This document shows, in pieces, positions 34,092 to 44,626 of a DNA stretch of 64,000 nucleotides (positions are counted from its first letter, which is position 1; each line of letters begins with the position of its first letter). The notes beneath the pieces are model-generated. The model had not been told where the DNA came from. It saw only the letters and a list, made by a program, of their open reading frames with translations, and did not search any database. The translations under genes and the position numbers were made by a program. The stretch comes from Metarhizium brunneum (taxonomy: Eukaryota > Ascomycota > Sordariomycetes > Hypocreales > Clavicipitaceae), in contig NC_089427.1 in assembly GCF_013426205.1 (NCBI RefSeq), forward strand, positions 3,968,001-4,032,000. The letters are read 5' to 3'.

Positions 34092-35509
34092 ATGGAATAT
34101 ATCCGCGAGACTATTGAATGGAAGGGTCGCAAGGCAGTGAAGCCATTATCCGTCATTATCGTTGGTGCTGGCATAGGTGGCTTGGCCCTGGGAATAGGTC
34201 TTCAAAAGACCGGGCACAAGGTGACAATACTCGAGCAGGTTCACGAGATCGCAGAGGTTGGAGCCGGTATTCAGGTAGCACCCAATGCAGCGCGCATCCT
34301 GTACCGATTTGGTGTGTTGGAGGAGGTCGTGAAATACGCCAACATGTTGGAAAGAAACTCGCTGAGGTGAGTGGGTGAAGATGCCCAAATTCCTACCCAT
34401 TTCATCCAATACTGTCTCGTCTGCTGCTCAAGTCCTAACTTTTACGCAGACGTTATGCAAACGATGAGGAACTAGGATCGGCGCAGCTAATGCCCGATGC
34501 TGGCAATAAATACGGCGCGCCATTAAGCGTCATTCATCGAGGCGATCTGCAGCGAGTTTTGCTACAAGCTGCGAAAGACTATGGCTGCAACATCTTAACT
34601 TCCCACAAGGTGATCAAAGTAGATGACGGGTTTGAGCCCCGCGTACAAGTCCAAGGCGGTGACTGGTTCTCCGGAGACGTGGTGTTTGCAGCAGACGGAA
34701 TCAAGTCGTCTATCCGAGCACAGGTTGCTGCTAGCCATGGGCAACAAAGCCGCTCTTCCCCAACTGGCGATGCTGCATATAGGGTGCTGATTCCTAAAAC
34801 AGAGATGAAGCATGACAAGGAAGCAATGTCCCTTCTTCAAGAGAATGTTGGCATGCGGTACATGGGCCCAGGCGGGCACATTATGGCGTATCCCATCAAG
34901 AACAACACCGTGTATAACATGGTACTCATTCACCCGGCCAAGGAAAATGAGGCTGGAAAAGAGACATCTTGGACCACAAAGGGAAGCAAGGCCGAAATGA
35001 TGAACTTTTACCAGCATTGGTCACCTCTGATTCGAAACCTTTTGAGCTATGTGCCCGAAGGAGAGGTTCTCGAATGGACACTCAACTCGCACGTCCCATT
35101 GCCACGATGGGTCGAGAACAAAGTTGGCCTCGTGGGGGACGCATGCCACCCCATGCTACCGTACGTGGCCCAGGGAGCGGCGAACGCCATTGAGGATGCT
35201 GGCGCCATCACGGCCGCCTTGACCTGTACCAGTGATGTCAAGCTGGCCTTGCGCGTCTACGAGCTCACTCGTAAGGAACGAGGCGAGCGAATCCAAGCCA
35301 GTGCTTCCACGGTTCGCAAAACCCTGCATCTACCGGATGGGCCTGAACAGGAGCAGCGAGACAAGTCTATCCGGGCCGCTAGTCACGGGGAGGGAAATCA
35401 CCCCGATCTGTGGGCTGACACTGACTGGCAAGATTATATGTGGGGGGTTGACGTTATGAAGAATATAATTGAATCATGGTCCGAGTTATCTGGACAGGCT
35501 GGGGCTTAG
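34092..35509 (+). CDS. FAD-dependent monooxygenase, group A (salicylate-hydroxylase-like), 444 aa
   Basis: Two exons (34092-34366 and 34450-35509) give 444 aa, the usual length. The N-terminal Rossmann fold has VGAGIGGLALG (24-34) and the acidic end ILEQ that binds the FAD ribose. The DG motif FAADGIKSSIR and the second FAD motif GLVGDACHPMLPYVAQGAANAIEDA are both intact. Enzymes of this group use NAD(P)H and O2 to hydroxylate or to do Baeyer-Villiger or epoxidation chemistry, and many work in fungal terpenoid and aromatic pathways. It points the same way as the ABC transporter and lies 2 kb from the tail of the cyclase. A tailoring role in the cluster is inferred; the substrate cannot be read from sequence. 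Confidence 0.92.
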
Positions 35510-36846
35510 TATCAAAAACGTCTATGCCATGAAATTGCTATTAAACGATGCTGGTACCAGACGATATGTGTAGTCAAGGAGACGCCATTTTCTCCTTCGA
35601 CTTGGGCGGCACCCCCGATTAGACAAGGCCCTTAACTTTACTCACGGAAGATGAGCAACAGGAGATCAAACCTCCACCGACTCAGTGCCAAATCTAGGAC
35701 GTAGCTATTAGTCGCTATATAGAAAGTGTCGCTGTGTTTTCATGGATAAATATAACAAATAAATATATGAGACGGTGCCAGGACATGGTAAGCCTTTGCA
35801 TTGGCATTCACGTATGAAAACTTATACTGGGCCCATATGTAAAACTGCCCCTTACCGCACCAGGAATATTAAAATTAAAGAAAGTCGTCCGGCCGTGAAG
35901 TCATAGGCCGAGCAACATAATACCGATAATAACAAGTACATTTAGATACCGTGGATGAAACAGATGCTTAATAACTTTTGTCAGTTGACAAAGACTGAAA
36001 AGGAAGAAAGCGAGAAAAACCAAAGCGCCCAGTTTACTTGTTTCTGATCCGTTTCACACCACGGCAAGACGACCAACTGTCGAGCTCCGCCTATTACATA
36101 AAGAGAGAACAGATATAGCGCAAATAGGAAACTTTATAGCAAAGGTGCAGAAATGTCTACAAACACCTTGGTCCCTCCGGTGATTAAGCAGTCCACTTCC
36201 GCTGTCAACTCTAGCCTCGCAACCGTCATTTCAACTTCAAGGGCAGGACAATACTTGAGTCCGAATAGATTTGACCGTGTGAGGGTAAACCCCGCAGTCG
36301 AAGTGAATATTAAGTGGCGCTCTTGTACGAGAGCAGTCAAGTATTGACAAAATATTATCCTATTAAAACAGCACCGTCTCTACTTACCTGAGCATATTTT
36401 TGACAATTACTTTACTATTAGCAGTCGTAATTGCTTTCGCTCTAATCTGCCTAGTATTAAGGAATAATCTAAGAAATATACCAACTTACACCGTCTTGGG
36501 CGCACCTGCTCCAAGTAAGAGAACACCCTTATCTTAGCACAGGTGTTAATACTAACCAGTTGACCTTAAATAGTATTGTAGCAGCTAGCTAGGAACTATG
36601 ATTACTATTACTGAAACTGGTTCACACAATAAGAGATCAATATTTTATTTAAATAGGTAGCTAAAAAATAAGCACTGTCTGGTAATTTAACCTTATCTCA
36701 GAGAATATACTACGTCCTGTACTACAAGTACACGTATCCTGGTGTGTTACAAGCTGCCAAGCGATAGAAAACACTAAAATATAAGCAGTTCAAAAAAAAA
36801 TATTCCCACTTTATTCCGGGGAATAAATGGCACAAACGGTTTAGCT
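35510..36846. other. AT-rich intergenic region
   Basis: Strongly AT-rich from about 36350 to 36720 with many TA-containing runs, as expected of decayed or C-to-T mutated DNA. No gene is supported. Confidence 0.5.
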
Positions 36847-36927
36847 GCGTGATCTGGGAATCGAACCCAGGGCTCCCCGACGCTGCTCGGATGGCAACGG
36901 AGAATTTTACCACTAAACCAATCACGC
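36847..36927 (-). tRNA. tRNA-Gly (anticodon GCC) with 11-nt intron
   Basis: On the minus strand the acceptor stem GCGTGAT pairs perfectly with ATCACGC. The T arm is CTGGG-TTCGAAT-CCCAG, and the D arm contains the A-box TTAGTGG. The anticodon GCC (36893-36895) is followed by A37. A good anticodon stem (CTCCG with CGGGG) forms only if the 11 nt TCCGAGCAGCG are removed between positions 37 and 38, the canonical place for nuclear tRNA introns. The mature tRNA is then 70 nt before CCA addition. Confidence 0.93.
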
Positions 36928-37583
36928 GGTTCGCTGAATCAGGTGCCTGGCGAGGCTCAAAAACCAGTATATATGAGGGGGGTGTGGCTATTAAACACCA
37001 GTTGACATTTGTATCTGCAGATATTAGGTCCGGTCCAACTCAGATTTCAGCTTCAGAGCCACCGCCTGTACCTCGAACATACTCAAAGTCCTGTGAATAA
37101 GATGAAATCATGAAAATTATAATAGGAATTATTGTTTACCGCATACACTCTTGGTTACATAGTATAAACCCCCCTCATAAAAACCAACATGTAAGCGTCC
37201 TTACTTGATAGTCATGTTCTTAGATGAGAGAGGTCATGAATCACATCATACCAATGCTTCCTTCTGTAACAAAGCGTCGCCTGCTACGCTACTCTAGCAA
37301 CGCCGTACTTTCCCATAATGGAAATGAGAACGAGCGCGGAATGGCCCCAAAAACCACAAGTCTATCAACTCTCTGCACTTAACATGGACCTAAACGACCA
37401 AAATAGCATCCGCGGAATACTAGTAAACTATTCTGAAACTAGCTGCGAAATCCCCACCCAAAGTAAACGAGCGAGTACGGGTAAGTATTGGAGAATAGGA
37501 AAATGTTGCTCGGGTCGTCATGGCCAAGCGTTGTGGGAAATACTTTGCCATCTCTGCCACGCTTGTACCCGTCCCTCCTGGAG
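36928..37583. other. intergenic between tRNA and cyclase 3' end
   Basis: No gene supported; moderately AT-rich. A 113-codon plus-strand frame (37318-37659) overlaps the end of the cyclase on the other strand and has no motif. Confidence 0.5.
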
Positions 37584-39874
37584 TTATTCTGCAACCTTTT
37601 CGTCCGGGTATCTTGTCGCAAAAGTACCTAGAGCGCGGATGGTAAAGGAAAACTTGTAGTTGGGGTATGAAAATGAACAAAACCCGTGAAAAGCGCCCAG
37701 AATCTCCTCCTCCAGCCATTCGCCATTGTCTTGCTGGCGGCTCATGAGCAGCTTGACACCACGTTTGATCGGCTCCACGGCCGGGTACTCGCCTGCCATC
37801 AACGCGATGAGAGCCCAGGCCGTCTGGACAACAAGTGAGCCTTGTGGGCTTTCAGTATATCTTTGGTCCGCGCAGCCCTAGCCATCTTTGTTAGCATTGT
37901 CCGGTGCCGCAGGCTCCTCGTGCATGTCATGACTACTGACGCACCTGTAGGCTTTCCGACCACCCTCCGTCTTGTCGCTGCTTCGAAATGAGAAAATCGC
38001 AGGCCTTTTGGGCGTTTAAACTATTCTCATACGTCTCACCAACAGCAGCCAGCGCTTCCAAGCCAAACATGGTGCCATAAGTATAGCAAATGCCCCAACT
38101 TCCGTACCACGAACTATCAGCTCGCTGGTCCGACTTGATCCACTCGACTCCGCGCTGTATAAACTTTGCAATGTCTTGGGTCCTGTACTGTGGCCAGTAT
38201 TCTCTGAATAGGGCCAACGCTGTGATGCACGACGACGTACACTCTGGGTAGTCTTGCTCGACCATGTTCCGGGTAAAAATTTCCGTGGGGTTGAGCAGCT
38301 CAAGATATGGGCTTCCCCTTCGTGCCTCAAAGGCGGAAACGCCCCCGGTGCTGTTCTGATACAGAATCATGGAATCCACAGCATCGAATATTCGCTCATC
38401 GTCTAACAGGGTAGGATAATGTGCAGTGGTTTGGAGGTGAATAATGGCCTTGATCGCCTCAGCCGTGTAGTCACTGACGGCATAGCCCTGGTACTTATTG
38501 CTAAAAGTCCAACACCCTCTGCGTTGTTGACGATGGTATTTTTCTTGGTCCGGACAGTCGTCTCTGATTTGCTGATTGTCTAGAAATTACAGAGCCTTCA
38601 CACATATCCGTCTCCAGCGTTCATTTTGATGTAGGCCGGCTGCGCAGATGCCAAGAACAATGAAGGCAGTGTCCCAGGACTGGCTGCCGTTGGTACTGTT
38701 GACCAGCATGCCGTCCCCGGTCATCCAGAGAAATTCTTGCATTTTATCGACGTATTTGGTCAAGGACGACGACTTTGCGCCGTCTCGGGAGTAGGATACA
38801 ATGGTTGACATTGGCTGGTCGGCTGCGGCGATGCCTCCGTGATACGTATTTCTTGCTTGCATATCAATCAGCTCGCCCAGCCAGTCCTCTGCCCTGGATT
38901 TAATAAAGTCAGGAAGCAGATAAGGCTTCCAAATATTAACGTATGCCCAGTTTATGCCATCAACGATCCGTGACCTGCGCTGTTTGTAGTCTGCCTTGGA
39001 GACAGTTGTCCTGTGTCGTTCCCAGTCAATCTCTCCGTATAGCCGAGCAACAAGTTCTTCTCGGAGCGACTTGATAAGATCGGTCTCTTTGCATCTCCAC
39101 CTGGTCGAATACAGGTAGGACATGGGCTGACCGGCCAGCCTCATCTCGACGTAGAACCTCCAAGGATGAAAGGGCACATACTCGGGGAGCAGCCAAATTT
39201 CTGCAGGCATCGGGTGGACAATATCCCAGTCAACAATGCCCAGGATGGCCATCCACAGCTTCCCCCAGACCAACGAGTATAGGGCACCGCCGTGAGAGTG
39301 AATAAACTCTCTCGCTCGAATAAGAATGGGGTGATAAGGAGACATGCCAGCAATTCTCATGACAATGTAATTGATGGTGGTGCCGCAAATGTTGCTCTCA
39401 CCAGTCGTATGCAGACCCCAGCCTCCATCCTGTGAGTTGACTCTGGTAGCAAGATATGCCTGTAGTTCTGTTACAACGTGGTCGGGGATTGCCGTCTCGG
39501 TGACATACCAGGCAATAACTATGCCTGCACAAAACGTCATGGGGCCGCCGCTTTCACATCCCCAGTGCCCAGATAGGAGCTAAAGCTTTTCAAAAAAAGT
39601 CAATGCATTCTCCATGGCGCCCAAAGGGGATGTGGCCCGTTGTAAGCCAGGAAGACCCTGTAGCAAGTTTAGTGACATTGACGCCAGTTTGATGAAAGAA
39701 GAGGAACGAACAACTGATACGCACCAAAGGCAGGCCAAGATAGTACTTTTCCGCATGGCTTTGCGGCCAGTCCTTTTCTGCAGCCTCATTATCGAGGTAA
39801 TGCCAAGTGTGACGACTGTCGTCGTCTCGTAGACGCCACCTTGTGAGGTCTGTCCGCTTCACGCAATGTTCCAT
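37584..39874 (-). pseudogene. oxidosqualene cyclase (ERG7-like triterpene synthase) with two in-frame stop codons
   Basis: Exons 39874-39725, 39657-37945 and 37877-37584 form one frame of about 718 codons, the family length. Landmarks are the start RTDLTRWRL and TWHYL, LSGHWGCESGGPM, QW repeats (DGGWGLHTTGES, GGWSES, NGEWLEE), YGSWGICYTYGTMFGLEAL and PNYKFSFTIRALG. The frame is broken by TAG at 39582-39580 (codon 76, where relatives have Gln) and TAA at 38589-38587 (codon 407). The catalytic DCTAE motif reads DYTAE (447 is Tyr). The catalytic Asp446 is kept. The stop positions cannot be removed by any plausible intron. No frameshift was found, so loss looks recent, or the stops are assembly errors or strain-specific. 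An active enzyme would cyclise 2,3-oxidosqualene to a sterol-like or triterpene skeleton at the ER or lipid droplets. This copy appears to be a second, specialised cyclase rather than the housekeeping lanosterol synthase; that is inferred from its cluster. Confidence 0.9.
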
Positions 39875-40060
39875 TTTGCAAATATCTCGCTTGGTAAGAT
39901 TTTGGCGTCTTATAATATCAAGGTGCTCTTTTTTATATTATAAAAGAGATCAAAGTAGGAGTAGCTGGTTTTTCTCCTTTCTCAGTAAGCTGACGTGAAT
40001 TTGAAGTAATCGGACAAAAACGCCGCATACGTAAGCTTCATTGTGTAATCCCAGGCCGTC
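39875..40060. other. promoter region of the cyclase locus
   Basis: Upstream flank of the minus-strand cyclase. A palindromic AT-run (cttttttatattataaaagag) lies at about 39928-39949 and could supply the TATA element. Confidence 0.35.
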
Positions 40061-40240
40061 ATTCAGCTACTCCTCGACATGGGCAAATCGGACATCGGGT
40101 CTAATTTCAGCTACAATAGAACGCCTCTTTTACTGGTCGCTGCAAGCGGACATGAGGCTATTGCTGGATTGCTGCTCGGAAGGACGTTCTTATTAAGTTA
40201 CCGGTATAGTTGGGCGCCACTATTAGACCCGGATCCATGA
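40061..40240 (+). pseudogene. ankyrin-repeat fragment
   Basis: A 60-codon frame (no start codon; stop TGA at 40238) translates to a piece of ankyrin repeat. It includes QLLLDMGKSDIGS, NRTPLLLVAASGHEAIAGLLL and a degraded continuation. The TPLxxAAxxGHEAIxxLLL pattern is the ankyrin consensus. An in-frame stop lies just upstream and no flanking repeats are readable, so this is a remnant of a larger ankyrin protein gene. Confidence 0.6.
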
Positions 40241-42069
40241 AATCGAAAGGAACTTGTGAGAACCTAATTCCTTGACTAGTAGCTGTCTAAGTGTTTACTA
40301 CGAATATATTAATTATTTATCTTTATTATATATACTTACAAAAGGCTATATTGGTAAAACAATAGAGTACAGAAAGGCAATTCAAGATTAACTTGTTTCT
40401 ATAGAAAATGAAAATAATATACCTATAAGCTATTAATTGGCTTATTTATTTCTGTTAATTTATCGTAGAATAAAGTTACAATATAACCCTAACCTAATAG
40501 CAAGAATAACAAGTATTACGTATTAGAGAGGAAAGGTATTATAAAGGAGACGAGAATAGTATAAAGTAATATCCGACAGAGCTGAATTATACTTTAAATA
40601 GCTGTTCTAGACTATTGCTTGTTTCGTGGGTGTAGACCTTATAAGCTGCCGCAAACAGTCGCGACACAGTTCTCAAGGTGCTGCTACGGACGGGAAGAAT
40701 TAAATAAAGTGAAACAAAAATATGCTTAGTCGCCGATGCCGTGTGGCGCCGCAAACAGGCAGGGAAACTATGCTCAGGCTGCAAATGGATATGGGCAAAC
40801 TTGGCGTTAATTCAAAGAATAATAGTCGGGCGCCGCTTTCACTAGCCGCCGGGAACTGGCACATGGGCGTGGTTAAGTTGCCGCCCGAGACAAGAGTCTA
40901 GATTGAGGGTGGACTGAAGAAAAGAATGGTAGTCGAGACGGACGTAGGATGGCTTTTAGTCGACAAAAACATGTGTTTCAGGCTACATTCAGCGTTAGAA
41001 TCTTTGGCCAAAAACACCAGCATACGCATAGATAGCACTGGTTACCACTACTTGACAGTGTCCAAATGTTAATTTATTAACAACGAAAATTTTAGGAGTT
41101 TTGCGGCGAGGCAATAAAAGCCGCTCAATGAGATCGGGGCGATTTCTTGGTGCAGAGCAATCATGCCTTGATCTAAACGGTGTCACGCGCCTGCACTCAA
41201 TTCCTCTGTCACATAAAGCTTCACATGTGGGAACTTGAAATCCTTGATGCTCGCCCGGAAGACCCAAAAATGGAAGCCATTCTTTGTATTGTTAAAAAAG
41301 ACGCCTTCCGCCAGGGCCACCCGAATCCGGTACACACTATAACGTGAGACTGCCCCGTATGTCAAGCCTCACGCAGTTAGCTGCCACATGCGGCTGAATA
41401 TTCCTTGTTTTTGTAAGTTCCATAAATGCATTCGTACTTCTGCTCCAATAAAACCTAGGCTTCGGGATTCCCTTGCGTCGAACTCGGTAAAACACGAAGC
41501 AATGGTCGGCGACCTATTCTCGCGATTACGAGCAGTACAGCCATTTTTACCCATCGTGACGCCGATGCGCATCGAAAAGATTACACAAACTAGTTGGTCC
41601 GATCGTTGAGCAAGAGCTGCTGGAGTATGCCGAAAACTGCAGAGCAGAAATGACAAATTTGTTGGCGAGAATTTTGCAGCAACCATCGCATGCCAGAACG
41701 GTAGATTCACGAGCAGACAAGGGCGTTTATTTGTGCTGACTCTAAGTTGATGACTGGCAACAACTTGCACAGCTCCGATGAATATTGCCCAGAGCGCTGG
41801 ATAACCGAACCGTGCAGAGATAATACGAGTGCCAGCAACACTTTCTACATCAGACCCTACAGTTGGCTTGAAGCCAGTCTTTGCGTGTCTCGATATAAGA
41901 CTATATCTGGCAATACCGGATGTCTACTGTGCGCAAACGGGTTACATGACAAGACGTTGTAGAGCATATCTGGTTGCCGTCAGTTAGTATTATCCGACAC
42001 ACGAGTTTCTCCAAATAATCTACAATATTCACAGTCAAATTAGAGTGCAAAAAAGAGCCGAGTCCTTGT
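40241..42069. other. AT-rich, probably decayed DNA with possible P450 scrap
   Basis: Bases 40290-40580 are extremely AT-rich. A plus-strand frame at 41747-41962 contains NNLHSSDEYCPERWITEP, which resembles the PERW region of P450s, but no haem loop follows. Nothing else is supported. Confidence 0.35.
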
Positions 42070-42297
42070 GAATTGCTCGGCGGGCTCACTCTTTTTGCTA
42101 GGTGCGCTCACCCCCCTCGTGTGTATCGTATGTAATCAAACTCTTCCCATATTCTAAAGAGATAATTTATACTAGAATGTATTTACCTGCCATAAAATAT
42201 ATTATAATATATTATAATATATAACCTGATATTTAGGTACCTGTTGGTGCGTGAGCGCACCTAGCGGAAAGAGTCTGGTGAGCCCGCCGAGCAATTC
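42070..42297. mobile_element. MITE-like element with about 42-bp terminal inverted repeats
   Basis: The left end (42070-42111, GAATTGCTCGGCGGGCTCAC...GCTAGGTGCGCTCAC) recurs inverted at the right end (42251-42297). The only differences are about five extra bases (CAGAC) and one or two substitutions. The 140-bp centre is AT-rich, with attataatatattataatat at 42201-42220. AATT flanks both inner GCTCGGCGGG arms and could be a 4-bp target duplication or part of the arms. It has no coding capacity. The element lies 300 bp upstream of the Zn2Cys6 gene. Confidence 0.8.
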
Positions 42298-42590
42298 ATG
42301 CTACCTTGGCTGTATAGTTAGAACCTTCCAAGAACATCGTGTCGAGCTCGGACCAACCAAATAGGGACAAGTCTGGTCGGGCCCGAAAGTCGGCATCGTC
42401 ATGGTGCCGCTGAGCCAGAGCGCCCCACCGCCACAAAGTGACGAGAATTCCCCCGCCTCGACCAGAGTCACCAGACCTCATCTTTGAAGTTTCAACCTCC
42501 CGTATCCCCTCCCGCCAGCGAATGGACGTTCGAATTGACCACTTCACGGCCGACCGAGCGCTTCCTGTGGCCATGTGCAGTGCCTGAGAT

Positions 42591-44264
42591 ATGAAGAATG
42601 TCCGAATCAACAGTCTGCCGGCAAACCGGCGAGTGGCTGCTCACTGTCAGTCTGCCCACGCGCCCCGTGGCCCAACATTGAACATGTTCCCTCGTTAACC
42701 TGATCCAGACTGCCCTACCTGCATCAGACGAAGAATCAAATGTGACCGCACCGAACCATCCTGCATGAAGTGTGCCAGTCGCGGATTGGAGTGTCCTGGC
42801 TTCAAGACAGTGTACCTCAAGTGGAACCAAGGCATCGCAAGCAGGGGCCGCCTGGCGGGCAAGTCGGTTCCCATTGCCAAAGGGACACGGAAACAGGTTG
42901 GCAAACAGAGGCCGTTGTGTCAAGATGAGAGCCCTGGCGGAGAGACATGTGCCGACAAAGATGGACAAGCGTCCGACACCAGCTCTTTGTCTCGAGATGC
43001 CCCGGCATCGACAGTGTACGAGCTGACCCCGGCGCTTTCCCTCCAAGAAGCCAAACATGTCGTCGATCCATTCCTCAGCACATCTATATTCAATAGACTC
43101 GTTGATCATTTCTGCACAAAGGCAGTCTCCCGGCTTACCTGGATCGATCGGCCGCGCCATCCGTTGCGCACCATTGTCCGCCGCCTCCTTCAGACTTCGG
43201 CATGCGTGCAATTTTCCGTGGGCTCCCTTGCCGCTGCCCACATGTCCATGGTGCTGGACACGCCTCACGATCAATCAAAGGCCCTGTTCAAGACGTATGT
43301 GTCGTTGCGCGACAAGAGTATGCAGGCGCTGAGCAGCAAGCTGCGCTCGGGGTTGCCAACTCCGTCCCACGTGGCCCCAAGTGCTTCCACAAACTTCACG
43401 CTTACCGAGGTCCTTGCCTCTATGCTTGTGCTTTGCTACACCGAGGCCCTTGTTCCAGGTTCCAAGGCATGGAGGCTTCACCTCCGTGGATGTCGAGCCG
43501 TCATCGACCTGCAGTCGCTAGAGCATTGGTTCGCGGCATCCACAGACCCCATCATCAGGTTCTTGCTCAAGGAGGTATCAGACCTGGAAATGTTTACTGG
43601 CATTTCCATGTTTCACCAGGATTTCGCTCCCCTGCCGACGTCGCCGCTGCAGCCGGAAAGCACAGACACGGGCTGGGCATTTACCAAGCTGATACACGCC
43701 ATCACGGCGCTGGAGAGGGAAAGACACTGCTTGCGAGAATCCAACGTGCCGCCCCCCAATGTCGACATGAGCGTCTGGAGCAATAGGGCTGAAGAGGCCC
43801 GTATCAGCTCTTTGGCCTGCACTGACTGGCTGAATGAAAGTCAGCGCAGCTTGCGTGAATCGTTTGAAGCTGTCGCGCGGGCGCACTACTTTGCCGCTAT
43901 AATCTACAGCTATCAAGCGTTTCAAACGTGCCATGAGAAAAGGGCAGCGCTCCCTGGGCTTCTGCAACCTCTGCTGGCCGATGTTCGTTTTGTCATGGCC
44001 GGGCCGACAGACGAGCTGTTTCACGATCTGTTCTTCCCGCTCTTTATTGCTGGCATTGAGAGCGCCTCTGACCCCTTGATGAGGGCAGAAATTGATGGAC
44101 TTTTTCTCGAATCGCTTTCGCGAACCGGCGTATGGTGCAATTATACCGCCTTGCAGTTCCTAAGGTCGTTTTGGAGCGCCACGTCTACTCTGCAAGAGCC
44201 CATGAACTGGATGGATTTTGCCCGGCAAAACTTGTCAGTGATGGAGCCATTTATTGTTTTTTGA
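42591..44264 (+). CDS. Zn2Cys6 transcription factor (fungal_trans_2 type)
   Basis: Main exon 42709-44264, preceded by a small first exon. The acceptor is GATCCAG at 42708. The first exon probably starts at ATG 42591 or 42598 with a donor near 42645-42655, so the first 17-22 residues are uncertain. The zinc cluster is complete: C-x2-C-x6-C-x6-C-x2-C-x6-C (CPTCIRRRIKCDRTEPSCMKCASRGLEC split over the domain), about 19-46. The remaining 470 residues are helical, with SLxEAKHVVDPFLSTSIFNRLVDHFC and the C-terminal TALQFLRSFW typical of PF11951 regulators. It is nuclear and binds DNA as a dimer. Its position beside the cyclase makes it the candidate pathway-specific regulator. A MITE sits in its promoter. 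Confidence 0.87.
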
Positions 44265-44626
44265 GAATGGGAAGCGGGGCATCTTTGGTCCAATGACAAC
44301 ATCTCTACTGCATGCATATTTGCAATGCGCGGTTTTCTGTCCAGGTGACATAGACCTGTGTGGGCAGCCTGAGATGCCATGTGCCATCTTTCATTGAGAT
44401 TCGTGACAGCATGACCCCGTTAGTACCGGATACTACGAGCCGGTTGGACACGTATAGAATCGGCAGTGAATTTACAATTTATTAAGGCTATTTTGCTATG
44501 CTATCAGAGACCTGAAAGTTGCCGTTTCTAGCAAATGTTTGTAATAATTCTCCATACATGGATCCTGCAATAGTTGTTTCTACGTATTGCTACTATTTGA
44601 CAAAATAGTAAATTGACAGCGCTCAC

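Noticed and set aside
38571..38591. Mini-intron removing the second cyclase stop
   Set aside because: The only GT..AG pairs around it give introns of 11-19 bases, too short to splice.
37584..39874. Rescue of the cyclase stop codons by A-to-I mRNA editing
   Set aside because: Editing would change UAG to UGG (Trp), not the expected Gln, and UAA would need two edits, so this is unlikely although known in some Sordariomycetes.
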